The position numbers and the translations under genes are program-made. A stretch of DNA of 64,000 nucleotides. Source: Cystobacter fuscus DSM 2262 (GTDB lineage: Bacteria; Myxococcota; Myxococcia; Myxococcales; Myxococcaceae). Each line of letters begins with the position of its first letter. The stretch's first letter is position 1. Below the pieces are notes generated by a model. That model did not search any database. It worked only from the letters and a program-made list of their open reading frames with translations, and was not told the origin of the DNA. The stretch covers positions 285,831-349,830 of the forward strand of contig NZ_ANAH02000008.1 of the NCBI RefSeq assembly GCF_000335475.2, read 5' to 3'. This document shows positions 29,389-38,259 of the stretch, in pieces.

Positions 29389-30771
29389 TCACGGCGCGAC
29401 GAAGAGACAGCGCGTGATGGGAACGATGATGTCCGCGAGTACGTACAGGTAGTACGTCTTGCCCGGCGTCAGCGCCGGAGGCTGGCCTCCCGCTGGGAAG
29501 CGCTGCGACATGCTGGCGGGGACGACTCCGTAGCGCACCGTTCCACTCTCGACCCCGGCGCCCTCGGCGGGCGCGTCGAGCCGCCAGAGCGTGCCCTCGG
29601 GCAGATCGAGGTTGGGCGGCACCGTCGGTGACGTGCTCTCCTGCTCGAGGACGTACACGTAGCGGGCCTTGCCCCCTCTCCACTGGAGCAGGCCCTGTGC
29701 GTCGACTCCCTCCCCCTTCGTGCACGCCGTTGGCCGGTAGAGACGCTGATCGTCCAGGGGGCCCGCGCCGTACGGCTGATCGGCGAAGTCCTCGCGCTTG
29801 AAGCCGCGCTGGAAGAGCTCGGACTGGAAGAAGCGCGCCATCCGCTCGGGGTCGGTCGTGACGAAGATGGAGTCCAACGGACGCTCCGGCGAGGCCCGCG
29901 AGAAGCCGTTGTTGTGCTCGCGGGGGTAGGCGCCGAACCCCACGGTGTTGATCCACCCGGCGCCCATGGCCAGGCCACGGGGGTTGAAGGAGTTGATGAA
30001 GTTGCCCGGAGACTCGATGAACCAGTTGGACGTCCCCTTGGGGGCGCGCGTCGAGTGGCAGCAGACGCAGGCCGTCGCCTCGATCTGGGAGCGCACCCAG
30101 CCGACCTCGGCGGCGTACGCCGCGTCCTTCATGCGCGGATCTTCCCGCTCCGCGTTCGGGGCGGGCGGCACCGCGTAGTACGGACGCTGGGTCCGCACGC
30201 GGTCGCAGCTCGCGTAATCATCGAAGTGACGGCCCGGCTCGGTGGCGCCGGAGATCATCTCCCACGTGCAGACCTTGCCCCCTTCCGACAGGCCCGGCGG
30301 CTCTCCCGGCTTGGGGTCCACACACGCGAGGACCGGCTGCTGGAACGTCGGCAGCCCCGTGCCGCCACTGTCCACCACCTTCCCCCCACAGACGGGGGCC
30401 GGCTCGAACGCCCCCCCGCCGAAGAGCTCACAGCCGCGCTGCATGGAGCCGCACTTCTCCTGGTTCACCCCCGGCAGCGTGATGCGCGTCCACCGGTCCT
30501 CACCTTCCTCCAGGAAGCAGTAGCCCAGCCGCTCCTCCATGCCACACGCCGACCCCAGGACGATCGTCGAGTCCTGATCCTCGCAGTCTTCCTTCGCGGC
30601 CTGCTCGGTCCACTCGCCGACGTAGTCGCGACACTCCATGCTGTCGCTGAACTTGTTCGTGTAGATGCAGTGGCCCACGATCTTGTCCGGCACCTGGGGC
30701 ACCTGCCTGGGTTGACATCCCATGATGACGGACCACAAGACACACATCGACAACAACCGCGGCGCGGCCAT
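29389..30771 (-). CDS. Lipoprotein with one c-type heme motif
   Basis: A 460-residue predicted lipoprotein: hydrophobic N-terminus with lipobox cysteine C19 (SVIMGC). The N-terminal half is rich in cysteines, which suggests disulfides. A single CxxCH site occurs as CVCCH (235-239), with an unusual extra cysteine inside the motif. It would be periplasmic or outer-membrane attached. It does not match a cytochrome family I can name; the C-terminal part (about 380-460) looks beta-rich. It is followed after about 400 bases by the xyloglucanase on the same strand and preceded by the TetR gene only 30 bases away on its 3' side, so it may start a separate unit after the regulator. Confidence 0.7.
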   Translation of the reverse strand: MAAPRLLSMCVLWSVIMGCQPRQVPQVPDKIVGHCIYTNKFSDSMECRDYVGEWTEQAAKEDCEDQDSTIVLGSACGMEERLGYCFLEEGEDRWTRITLPGVNQEKCGSMQRGCELFGGGAFEPAPVCGGKVVDSGGTGLPTFQQPVLACVDPKPGEPPGLSEGGKVCTWEMISGATEPGRHFDDYASCDRVRTQRPYYAVPPAPNAEREDPRMKDAAYAAEVGWVRSQIEATACVCCHSTRAPKGTSNWFIESPGNFINSFNPRGLAMGAGWINTVGFGAYPREHNNGFSRASPERPLDSIFVTTDPERMARFFQSELFQRGFKREDFADQPYGAGPLDDQRLYRPTACTKGEGVDAQGLLQWRGGKARYVYVLEQESTSPTVPPNLDLPEGTLWRLDAPAEGAGVESGTVRYGVVPASMSQRFPAGGQPPALTPGKTYYLYVLADIIVPITRCLFVAP

Positions 30772-30801
30772 TGGAAGACTCCCGGTGGGAACGGCGTTGA
30801 A

Positions 30802-31422
30802 TTACTTCGCGTAGCCCTTCATGAAGCCGTCGAGGTGCCGCTCGATGAAGACCGTCAGGTCGAGCGGACGGCAGCGGCGCCCGTGCAACTGGTGCTGGTG
30901 GAAGAGCGCCATCAGCACCGGGGACAACAGCGCGAGTCCCGCCACCCGTGCATCCGGCACCGACAACTCGCCACGCGTGTGGAAGACGATGAGCAGTTCC
31001 TCGAGGGCATTGAGCGTGGGCTCGAAGATGGAGGAGATGTAGATCTGCCCCAGATCCGAATCACTCATGCCCTCGGCGAAGCCCGCGGCATGCATGCCGC
31101 CCAGCGAGCCTGTCCAGCCCGCGGCGATCTGCTCCAGCAGGTGGTGGAAGGCCTCTCGCGCGGGACGCTCCGCCAGGCTCTTCGCCCAGGCCCGGCGTTC
31201 CTGTCCGAACTTCATCAGGTGCTCGAAGGCCGCCTGGACCACGCCCTGGCGATCACCGAAGTAGTGGCGCAGCGTGCCTGGATCGACCCCCGCGCCCTCC
31301 GCGAGCGTCCTCAGGCTCGGGTGCGTGCCTCCCGCCAGGAGGAGCTGCTGCGCGAGGCTGTTCACGAGCCTCGAGCGCGTCTCTTCATGATCGCGGTTGC
31401 GCGCTCCCGATATTCTTCCCAT
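30802..31422 (-). CDS. TetR-family transcriptional regulator
   Basis: A 206-residue repressor-type protein. The N-terminal helix-turn-helix (about 10-60) has LRTLAEGAGVDPGTLRHYFGDRQGVV, the TetR signature. The C-terminal ligand domain (about 70-206) is helical and ends with HLDGFMKGYAK. The start is ATG 31422, placed by domain fit. It has no ribosome-binding site, and a -10-like sequence lies only about 10 bases upstream, so the mRNA may be leaderless. A palindrome covers the start codon, suggesting autoregulation. The heme-motif lipoprotein begins 30 bases after its stop and is a likely target. Confidence 0.9.
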   Translation of the reverse strand: MGRISGARNRDHEETRSRLVNSLAQQLLLAGGTHPSLRTLAEGAGVDPGTLRHYFGDRQGVVQAAFEHLMKFGQERRAWAKSLAERPAREAFHHLLEQIAAGWTGSLGGMHAAGFAEGMSDSDLGQIYISSIFEPTLNALEELLIVFHTRGELSVPDARVAGLALLSPVLMALFHQHQLHGRRCRPLDLTVFIERHLDGFMKGYAK

Positions 31423-31431
31423 GGCTGGGAA
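31416..31431. promoter_or_regulatory. Palindrome over the tetR start, candidate autoregulatory operator
   Basis: TTCCCA-TGGC-TGGGAA is a perfect 6+4+6 palindrome whose spacer contains part of the start codon. Flanking bases continue the symmetry with mismatches. On the minus strand a TTGCGG/TAATAT pair with 17-base spacing lies just upstream, so binding would block promoter and start. Confidence 0.5.
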
Positions 31432-31864
31432 TATTATGGGCCACCCCACCCAGCCGCAAGCGGGAACACGCCTCGGGAAGCAATCTCATATCCTTCCTCG
31501 ATGAGGAGCTTTATCACGCTCCAAGCCCCGTGGCGGCGGTCCGGAGGGTTGCTCCGCGACCAGAAGCCAGGCGCTGTCCTGGCGCGCCCTGGCAGTGATT
31601 GGGCACAAGCGCGTGACAGGGGTGTCTCGGCGAAGTCAGGATTCAGGAGCCACGAAAGAATCAAACAGAAATGTAATGTTTAACCGGCAACCATTCCCCG
31701 AAAATATCATTTGGCTCGAATTACGAGTTATCCAATCATGCCGGTCAGTGCCTCGCCTTTGGCATTCAACGCGGCGATGGTGCAGTCATGGCGTTGTCCC
31801 CCAGAAGAACATGTCATCGCCATGAAGCAGTATCCGGCTCAGTCGTCCCCCAAGGAGGAAACTC
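31432..31864. other. Intergenic region between tetR and the LPMO gene
   Basis: No gene was recognised. The part from 31650 to 31750 is clearly more AT-rich than its surroundings and probably holds the LPMO promoter. A TGGCA...GC arrangement at 31590-31605 has sigma-54 spacing but a poor -12 box and is far from the start. Confidence 0.4.
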
Positions 31865-32572
31865 ATGCTGACGCAGATGAAGAAGACGTGGTTGTCCCTG
31901 TCCCTGGTATTGGGAGTCGCCTCGGTTGCTCACGGCCACGGGCTGATCCAGGACCCGCCGGCGCGCAACTGGTTCTGTGGCGCGTACACCAAGCCGGATG
32001 AAGTGGGCAGACCCGGTGAATACGCGGAGTGCGCCGATGCCTTCCGTGATGACTTCTCCGGCGGCTATCAATTCATGAGCGTGCTCACCCACGCGCAGGG
32101 ACGGGCCGTGGTCAGCCCCCTGCCGCAGAACGTCTGTGGCTTCAACAGCGAGACCTGGCGCGGCGGTGCCACGCCCTGGGACAAGTCCATCAACTGGCCC
32201 ACCAGCACCATCAGCTCCGGTCCCCGGACCATCACCTGGAACATTTCCTGGGGCCCGCACTTCGACGATACCGAGGAGTTCCGCTACTGGATCACCAAGC
32301 CCGGCTTTGTCTATGAGGTCGGCAAGCCCTTGACCTGGAATGACTTCGAGACGGAAGCGTTCTGCGTGCTCAAGTACAACGACCGCAACCCCACCGGCAA
32401 TCCGGCGGTCGTCGCGGACAAGGTCAACGCACTCTTCCACACCACGTGCAACGTGCCGCAGCGCGAGGGCCGTCATGTCATCTACGGCGAGTGGGGGCGC
32501 AACTACTTCACCTATGAGCGCTTCCACGGCTGCGTCGACGTGGTGTTCTCCGGCACCAGCGCGCAGCGCTGA
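31865..32572 (+). CDS. Secreted lytic polysaccharide monooxygenase, AA10 type
   Basis: A 235-residue precursor. The signal peptide (about 1-22) should be cut between SVA and HGHG, leaving an N-terminal histidine (H23), the first ligand of the copper histidine brace. The second is H132 in SWGPHFDDTEEF. The axial aromatic is near the C-terminus (NYFTYERFHGCVDVVF). PPARNWFCGA and paired cysteines fit AA10 proteins. The enzyme oxidatively cleaves crystalline polysaccharide; whether chitin or cellulose cannot be decided. There is no binding module. The start ATG has GGAGG eight bases upstream. It is monocistronic and complements the CBM3-anchored xyloglucanase nearby. Confidence 0.93.
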   Translation: MLTQMKKTWLSLSLVLGVASVAHGHGLIQDPPARNWFCGAYTKPDEVGRPGEYAECADAFRDDFSGGYQFMSVLTHAQGRAVVSPLPQNVCGFNSETWRGGATPWDKSINWPTSTISSGPRTITWNISWGPHFDDTEEFRYWITKPGFVYEVGKPLTWNDFETEAFCVLKYNDRNPTGNPAVVADKVNALFHTTCNVPQREGRHVIYGEWGRNYFTYERFHGCVDVVFSGTSAQR

Positions 32573-32605
32573 GAGCGCACGGACACGTGCGATGACCCCA
32601 CGGTA

Positions 32606-32640
32606 GGAAGCCTGGCCGCCGCCAGGGCGGTCGGGTTTCC
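32606..32640 (+). terminator. Imperfect hairpin after the LPMO gene
   Basis: CCTGGC (32611-32616) pairs with GCCAGG (32621-32626), and outer GGAA pairs with TTCC. It lies 34 bases after the stop and is followed by CGTGT; the signal is weak. Confidence 0.35.
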
Positions 32641-32752
32641 CGTGTATCCTCAGGAAGCGGAGTAGCACCCGGGGCACGGGGGGATGCACGGGATGTCCTT
32701 GGGCGCGACCAGGACGCGCCTTCCGTTCTAGGATGCCATCCCGTCGGGATCC

Positions 32753-34399
32753 ATGGACAACCCTTTTCGCACTCATCCCCCAGTCGGCGCGCCAGACAAC
32801 CCGGAGGCGCGCCAGTCCCTCACCGAATTCGAACGTCACTTCCAGGCGACCTTCGAACAAGCCGCCGTGGGAATCGCGCACGTGGGCCTCGATGGCCGGT
32901 GGCTGCGCGTCAACACGAGGCTGTGCTCCATCATCGGCTATACGCACCAGGAGCTGATGGGGCTGGTGTTCCAGGACATCACCCACCCAGAAGATCTGGC
33001 CGCGGATTTGAGTCTCGTCCGGCAGATGCTCGAGGGCGAGCGCGCCACCTATTCGATGGAGAAGCGGTACTTCCACAAGTCCGGGGAGATCATCTGGATC
33101 AACCTCACGGTGTCACTCGTGAGGAAGACGGATGGCGCACCGGACTACTTCATCTCCGTCATCGAGGACATCACCCGGCGGCACCGTGCCGAACTCGAGC
33201 GGGATACCCTGCTCGCGCGCGAGCACCAGGCGCGCACGGAGGCGGAGGAACTGGTGCGCCGCCGCTCCGCCGAGCTGGACGCCGCGCGCAATGCGCTCAT
33301 CCAGGCGGAGCGGCTGGCCACGGCGGGCCAGCTCGCGGCGGGCGTCGGGCATGAGATCAACAACCCCCTGGCCTACGTGCTGGCCAACATCACGTTCGCC
33401 CTGGAAGAGCTCTCGAAGCGGGAACAGGACGAGAACCTGGAGGAAGTGCGGGACGCGCTCGCGCAGGCCCGCAAGGGCGCCGAGCGCATCCGCAACATCG
33501 TGAGGGATCTGCGCACGTTCGCCAGCAGCAAGTTCGAGACCCTGGGACCGGTGGAGGTGCGCGAGGCCCTGGAGTTCTCCGTGGACATGGCGGCCCACCA
33601 GCTCCGCCAGCGGGCACGGCTCGTCCGCGACTACGAGCCGGTGCCGCCCGTGCTGGGCAACGAGTCTCGCCTGGGACAGGTCTTCCTCAACCTGGTGCTC
33701 AACGCCGCGCAGGCCATCCCGGAAGGAGCACCCGAGAAGCACCAGGTGACACTCACCCTCCGTCCCCATGAAGACACGTGGGTGTCCGTCGAGGTGACGG
33801 ACACGGGGTGTGGGATCGCCACCGGGAACCTCCCGCATCTCTTCGAGCCGTTCTTCACCACCAAGCCCGTGGGCGTGGGAACCGGGCTGGGCCTGTCGGT
33901 GTGCCACGGCATCGTGACCGGGTTGGGTGGGCGGATCGAGGTCGAGAGCCAACCGGGCCGGGGAAGCACGTTCCGTGTCCTCCTGCCCATGGCACGACAG
34001 GCCGAGGCACCCAGGGGCTCCGTGACGAGGACGGAGCCTCCGCCCCCGCCCCCGCGGCGCGTGCTCGTGGTCGATGACGAGCCCGAGGTTCTCGATGCGC
34101 TCGCCCGCCTGATTGGTCCGCCGCACTCCGTGGTGAAGGCCGGGAGCGGGGCCCGCGCGATGGAATTGTTGGCGGAGGACGCCCACTACGACGTCATCTT
34201 CTGCGATCTCATGATGCCGGGCCTCACGGGCATGGATCTGCACGAGGGGATCGCGAAGAAGCATCCGGAGCTGCTCGATCGGATGATCTTCATGACGGCG
34301 GGATGCTTCACGCAGCGCGCCGTCGAGTTCCTCGAGCGCATGGAGCCCCGACGCCTCGAGAAGCCCTTCAGCCCGGAGGCCGTCCGCGACTTCCTGTGA
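32753..34399 (+). CDS. Hybrid sensor histidine kinase (PAS-HisKA-HATPase-REC)
   Basis: A 548-residue cytoplasmic hybrid kinase without membrane segments. A PAS domain with PAC tail (about 25-150), a coiled-coil, HisKA with phospho-histidine H200 (GVGHEINNPLAY), HATPase with N box (NLVLNAAQA), G1 (DTGCGI), F (FEPFFTTK) and G2 (GTGLGLSV), then a Pro-rich linker and a C-terminal receiver with the acceptor Asp in FCDLMMPG and Lys in LEKPFS. It probably senses an internal signal through PAS. No DNA-binding response regulator is adjacent, so its output is unknown. The start is ATG 32753. Confidence 0.95.
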   Translation: MDNPFRTHPPVGAPDNPEARQSLTEFERHFQATFEQAAVGIAHVGLDGRWLRVNTRLCSIIGYTHQELMGLVFQDITHPEDLAADLSLVRQMLEGERATYSMEKRYFHKSGEIIWINLTVSLVRKTDGAPDYFISVIEDITRRHRAELERDTLLAREHQARTEAEELVRRRSAELDAARNALIQAERLATAGQLAAGVGHEINNPLAYVLANITFALEELSKREQDENLEEVRDALAQARKGAERIRNIVRDLRTFASSKFETLGPVEVREALEFSVDMAAHQLRQRARLVRDYEPVPPVLGNESRLGQVFLNLVLNAAQAIPEGAPEKHQVTLTLRPHEDTWVSVEVTDTGCGIATGNLPHLFEPFFTTKPVGVGTGLGLSVCHGIVTGLGGRIEVESQPGRGSTFRVLLPMARQAEAPRGSVTRTEPPPPPPRRVLVVDDEPEVLDALARLIGPPHSVVKAGSGARAMELLAEDAHYDVIFCDLMMPGLTGMDLHEGIAKKHPELLDRMIFMTAGCFTQRAVEFLERMEPRRLEKPFSPEAVRDFL

Positions 34400-34430
34400 G
34401 GGCCCCGGCCGCGCCGTCGCGCTTCGCGGG

Positions 34431-36191
34431 TCAGCGAGAAGCGCTCTTCGCCGGGCTCACCCAGCCAGGAAGCACGGGCTCGTCGATGCCCGTCGCGCCA
34501 TCCTGCTCCAACCGGGCCCGCACCTTGGAAGGCGCCCCCACCACCACCTCCCGCCCGCGCTCGAAGCGCTGGGCCTTCACCAGCGCCAGGGTGGCCCGGT
34601 CCAACAGGAGCGCCCGGCGCGGTGAGGGGACGAGCAGCACCGAGATGTCCTTCGTCAGCGCGTTCACCGCGTCGGGCCGGAGCGTCCCGTCCCGCCGGAA
34701 GAAACGGGCCTGGACCTCGTCGTTGGTCCCGTAGTCGTCTCCGGCCCCGACCCGCGCGAGCCAGTGGGCGTACTCGCCCTGTCCATCGGCGCGCGTGGGC
34801 TCGGGAATCCCCTTCATCCCCCGCTGCCCCCAGTGGTACCAGCCCCCCTGCCAGGCCGAGCCCGGTTCGAGCTTGCGCGCGAAGCTGAAGGTGCTGTCCG
34901 TGGTGGCGCCCACGCCGCCATGACAACCGATGCAGGCGGTGGTCTCCTCGACGTTCTGCGGGCGCAGCTCGCCGCCCGCGTCCTCGATGAAGCCCTGCAT
35001 GAGCCAACCGGTGCCCGTGCCCACCCCGCGCTCCACATCCGCGAGCACGCGCTTCAGCTTGTCGGGCTGCTTCATCTTCTCCCGGGCTTCCGCCTCGGCC
35101 GCCAGCTGGAGGTCGCTGTACGTCAACCAGCGGGTCTTCCTCATGTAGCGCAGTTCCTTCATCCGGGCGGCCATGCGCACCTGCCCTCCCTCCACATCGA
35201 GGTAGCGCAAGCTATGGAGGAACTCGGTGCCTCGCGGGAAGAGGCCGGCGGCGGGCCAGCCCTCGCGCGCCGGGTCCAGCCCGGCCGCCTGTCCCACGTA
35301 GCCAAAGAGACGTCCGGGCCTGGGTGGCCACACGAAGGCCACGCGCGTCGCGGAGCCGAGCACTCCATCCCCATCGAGATCCGCGCCGAACTCCCGCTCG
35401 TCCGTGGGTGGCAGCGGCACATCCACCCGGCGGATGTACGCCTCGAGGATGGCGAGATTGACGCGGTACACGGCCTTGCTCTCGCGCCCGGCCGAGTCGT
35501 GCCGGTACGCCGCGGGCAGGCGGATGAACACGTCTCCCGCGCTCCCGTTGGTCGGCCAGAACATGCCGGGAAACGGGGCATAGGCGAACGCCCGCCAGCC
35601 CGTCATGGCCCCGTCTGGAGAATGATCGAAGCCCTCGCCGTCCGTCTGGAACCAGCAGTCCGGGGTGTAGCCTCCCCACTGACCATCGCCATTCCCATCC
35701 CAGGCGGCGGGCGGATGCGCCAGCGCCGCCGCGAGCCGGAGCCCGCCACGCTCATCCACGTAGTTGTTCGACCGTACCCAGGCCAGCAGCTCGGCGTCCG
35801 ACAGCTCGACGGGCGGCGGCGGCTGGACGAGGTTCGTCCAACGGTTCTCCTCGGCGGAGCGAGCCACCGAGAGGACCGTCTGGACCTCGGCGTCCTCGAC
35901 GAAGTTGGGCGCGCGCGGCGTCTGGTGACACGCGAAGCAGCCGTTGCGGGTGCGGCCACCGGCTTCGTCCTGGGTGACCGCGTAGCACTGCGCGGGCAGG
36001 TAGGCGGCCGGATTCGAGAGCCGGGGAGGCACTCGCGTGTCCGTCGGCAGAGCGGCCACGAGCGCCTCCCGCATCTGGACGACGGGCGTCGGCGCGGGGC
36101 GTGGTGCGCCGCCCGAGCGCCCCACGAGGGCCGCTCCAGCCACGAGCAACCCCATCACCAGCACGATGCCTGTCGCCCTTCGGCGGCCCAT
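34431..36191 (-). CDS. Exported protein with two c-type heme motifs
   Basis: A 586-residue protein with an N-terminal signal/anchor segment (about 8-25, IVLVMGLLVAGAALVG) and no lipobox. Two CxxCH motifs are present: CFACH (85-89) and CIGCH (about residue 430). The 340 residues between them hold a DGNGDGQ and a DLDGDGVLG stretch that could bind calcium. The overall family was not recognised; it may be a periplasmic diheme cytochrome or oxidase subunit. It follows the PhoX gene on the same strand with a 20-base gap, so the two are probably co-transcribed and exported together. Confidence 0.75.
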   Translation of the reverse strand: MGRRRATGIVLVMGLLVAGAALVGRSGGAPRPAPTPVVQMREALVAALPTDTRVPPRLSNPAAYLPAQCYAVTQDEAGGRTRNGCFACHQTPRAPNFVEDAEVQTVLSVARSAEENRWTNLVQPPPPVELSDAELLAWVRSNNYVDERGGLRLAAALAHPPAAWDGNGDGQWGGYTPDCWFQTDGEGFDHSPDGAMTGWRAFAYAPFPGMFWPTNGSAGDVFIRLPAAYRHDSAGRESKAVYRVNLAILEAYIRRVDVPLPPTDEREFGADLDGDGVLGSATRVAFVWPPRPGRLFGYVGQAAGLDPAREGWPAAGLFPRGTEFLHSLRYLDVEGGQVRMAARMKELRYMRKTRWLTYSDLQLAAEAEAREKMKQPDKLKRVLADVERGVGTGTGWLMQGFIEDAGGELRPQNVEETTACIGCHGGVGATTDSTFSFARKLEPGSAWQGGWYHWGQRGMKGIPEPTRADGQGEYAHWLARVGAGDDYGTNDEVQARFFRRDGTLRPDAVNALTKDISVLLVPSPRRALLLDRATLALVKAQRFERGREVVVGAPSKVRARLEQDGATGIDEPVLPGWVSPAKSASR

Positions 36192-36211
36192 GTCTTCTGC
36201 TCCCCGCGTGC

Positions 36212-38170
36212 TCAGTTCATCGCCGGGAACGGGCCGATGTAGCCGGTGTACGACTGCTTCATGCTCGCATCGGTGCCGGCCTTCTCGATGTCCGACTCAC
36301 CGTAGGGGTGTTGGACCTGGGCCTTGATGTACGCGAAGCCGTTGATGTCCGGGTAGAAGTAGACGCCCGTCGTCTCCGAGCCGTAGGGGGCGGAGAAGAT
36401 GCGGGTCAGCTCCCGCGTGACGATGTTGTAGGCCCACACCATGTCATTCTGGTGGCCATCGACGGTGTCCTCGCCGATGAGCAGCGTGTCGTACCCGTTG
36501 ATGAAGGACAGGTTGTCGGGATTGGCGATGCCATTCACGCTGCAGACGTTCGCGATTCCCGGATTGGAGACACCGTTGCTGTCCACGGTCGTGAAGGTGG
36601 GATCGTAGAAGGGGCTGTTGCTCGGGTAGAGGCTGGCGCCGGGCGCCTTCAGCCACATGCCCTCGACGAGCGGCGCGGCGGACTCGACGACATAGTCACT
36701 GCCGAGCTGCACGTTGGGCGAGACGACCATCTCGTAGACCGCGCCACAGTCGTTGCGGGCGACCTGGATGTGATTGCCCCCACCCAGATCCTTGCCCTTC
36801 GGATCGTCGATCATCCCGTGGTTCAGCTCGCTGAACGACACGTAGAGCCGGTGGGCGGCGGGGTTGTACGTGATTCCCTCGGTCTTGCGGAACTCGGTGG
36901 TACCTCCGACGTAGGCCGCGTAACGGCGGCTCTCCAGGCGGGAGGCCGCCAGCTCCTGACCGGGCTTGAGCCGCAAGCACTCGCGGCCCGTCTCCGTGTT
37001 GATGGCGCGGAACCCGGAGGCCGCGCTCGGACAGGTGCCATCGCTGCCCTGGGGCTCGGTCTCGAAGATATGGGAGAACTGGATGCCGCCATCGATCAGC
37101 GCCTTGACCTCCGCGTCCGTCGCGCTGGGACCCAGGGGCAACCAGTAGATATCCGCCCGGCCCGAGGGCTGGCCCGTCGGGGTGGTCTGGAACCACCGCG
37201 CCGCGTAGAGCTGTCCCTCGGACAGGTCTCCCGGCCGCGTCGCCACGAACATGTAGAAGCCGTCATTGCTGCCATCGTCACTCAGGTAGACGGTCCTGCG
37301 ATCCGGCATCACATAGGCGAGTTCGAGCGCCCGCCGGCCCGCCGCGTAGTGCTTGGCCACGGTGGTGCCGCCCGAGTCGTCGACCGCGACCTCGATCACG
37401 TAGCCATAGCGGTACGGGGAGTAGACGGCCTTGGCCTCGGCGATGGAGGCCGTGGCCGGATCCAACCCCCAGTAGCGCAGCATCGAGCGCTCGGCCTGGG
37501 TGAGCGCGCTCACCGAGGCCGCGCTCTCATAGGCGCGCGCGTCCGACGGGTACTCCTCGCTGCTCAAGTTGGTATTCCAGGGCGACACGCTGCCCGCGCA
37601 GGGAATCCAGTAGCCCTGCACGCTCGAGAAGTCGATGGGCCGGGTGCTGATGGCGGTGAGCTTTCCGTCGGACGCCTGGCGCAGCTCGGAGAGGTACATC
37701 GACGCGGGCGTGGTCTCGAACTGGGTGAGCTCGAAGAGCCTGTTGCCCTTCTGGATGAGGGCCGAGAAATCATTGGACGGAGAGATGAAGTCCGAGCCGT
37801 CCGTGTTCTTCACCGGGCCGCCATCCTTCTGGATCATGCGCCCGAAGATGTGCTCGCCCAGGGGCTGACCGGAGCGCAGCACGGTCTCGTACCGGAGGGA
37901 GACCTCCTGCCCGTTCACGCTCGCCTTGGGACTGGCGTAGACGGCCCGCTTCTCGTCCAAGGTGCGCGCGGCATTCGCCGGAGTGAAGCTGAGCGACCTG
38001 CCCTGGCCGGCCGGGCCCTGCGGCCCCGGGGCTCCCGGCGCGCCCGGTGAGCCCGGGGCTCCGGTCTCACCCGTGCACGCGGAGAGCGCGAGCGTGGTCA
38101 GGGACGCGCACACCAGGTGCCCCGTCCGGCGCACCCATCTCGAATGGGTCGATCTCATCTGTGTCCTCAC
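36212..38170 (-). CDS. PhoX-family phosphatase on a collagen-like tether (lipoprotein)
   Basis: A 652-residue exported protein. The lipobox cysteine is C32 (LALSAC). Directly after it come eight Gly-X-Y triplets (about residues 34-57, GETGAPGSPGAPGAP...), a collagen-like tether. The rest is the PhoX/DUF839 beta-propeller, with conserved stretches such as GGNHIQVARNDCG, NPDNLSF and EDTVDGHQNDMVWAY. PhoX enzymes are Ca/Fe-dependent alkaline phosphatases that release phosphate from organic esters. Full conservation of metal ligands could not be checked. It is the first gene of a unit with the diheme protein. A possible Pho-box-like repeat lies about 90 bases upstream. Confidence 0.85.
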   Translation of the reverse strand: MRTQMRSTHSRWVRRTGHLVCASLTTLALSACTGETGAPGSPGAPGAPGPQGPAGQGRSLSFTPANAARTLDEKRAVYASPKASVNGQEVSLRYETVLRSGQPLGEHIFGRMIQKDGGPVKNTDGSDFISPSNDFSALIQKGNRLFELTQFETTPASMYLSELRQASDGKLTAISTRPIDFSSVQGYWIPCAGSVSPWNTNLSSEEYPSDARAYESAASVSALTQAERSMLRYWGLDPATASIAEAKAVYSPYRYGYVIEVAVDDSGGTTVAKHYAAGRRALELAYVMPDRRTVYLSDDGSNDGFYMFVATRPGDLSEGQLYAARWFQTTPTGQPSGRADIYWLPLGPSATDAEVKALIDGGIQFSHIFETEPQGSDGTCPSAASGFRAINTETGRECLRLKPGQELAASRLESRRYAAYVGGTTEFRKTEGITYNPAAHRLYVSFSELNHGMIDDPKGKDLGGGNHIQVARNDCGAVYEMVVSPNVQLGSDYVVESAAPLVEGMWLKAPGASLYPSNSPFYDPTFTTVDSNGVSNPGIANVCSVNGIANPDNLSFINGYDTLLIGEDTVDGHQNDMVWAYNIVTRELTRIFSAPYGSETTGVYFYPDINGFAYIKAQVQHPYGESDIEKAGTDASMKQSYTGYIGPFPAMN

Positions 38171-38259
38171 CTTGGAAGAAAGGGGACGGAGCGGCTGCCA
38201 GGTCGGCTCCGATTGCCGACGGATGCTACTGGCGGCGGGTGGTCGCCCTGAAGCTGTTT

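Noticed and set aside
31590..31606. Sigma-54 promoter for the LPMO gene
   Set aside because: GG-N10-GC spacing fits, but the -12 box reads GGGC and the site lies about 260 bases before the gene.
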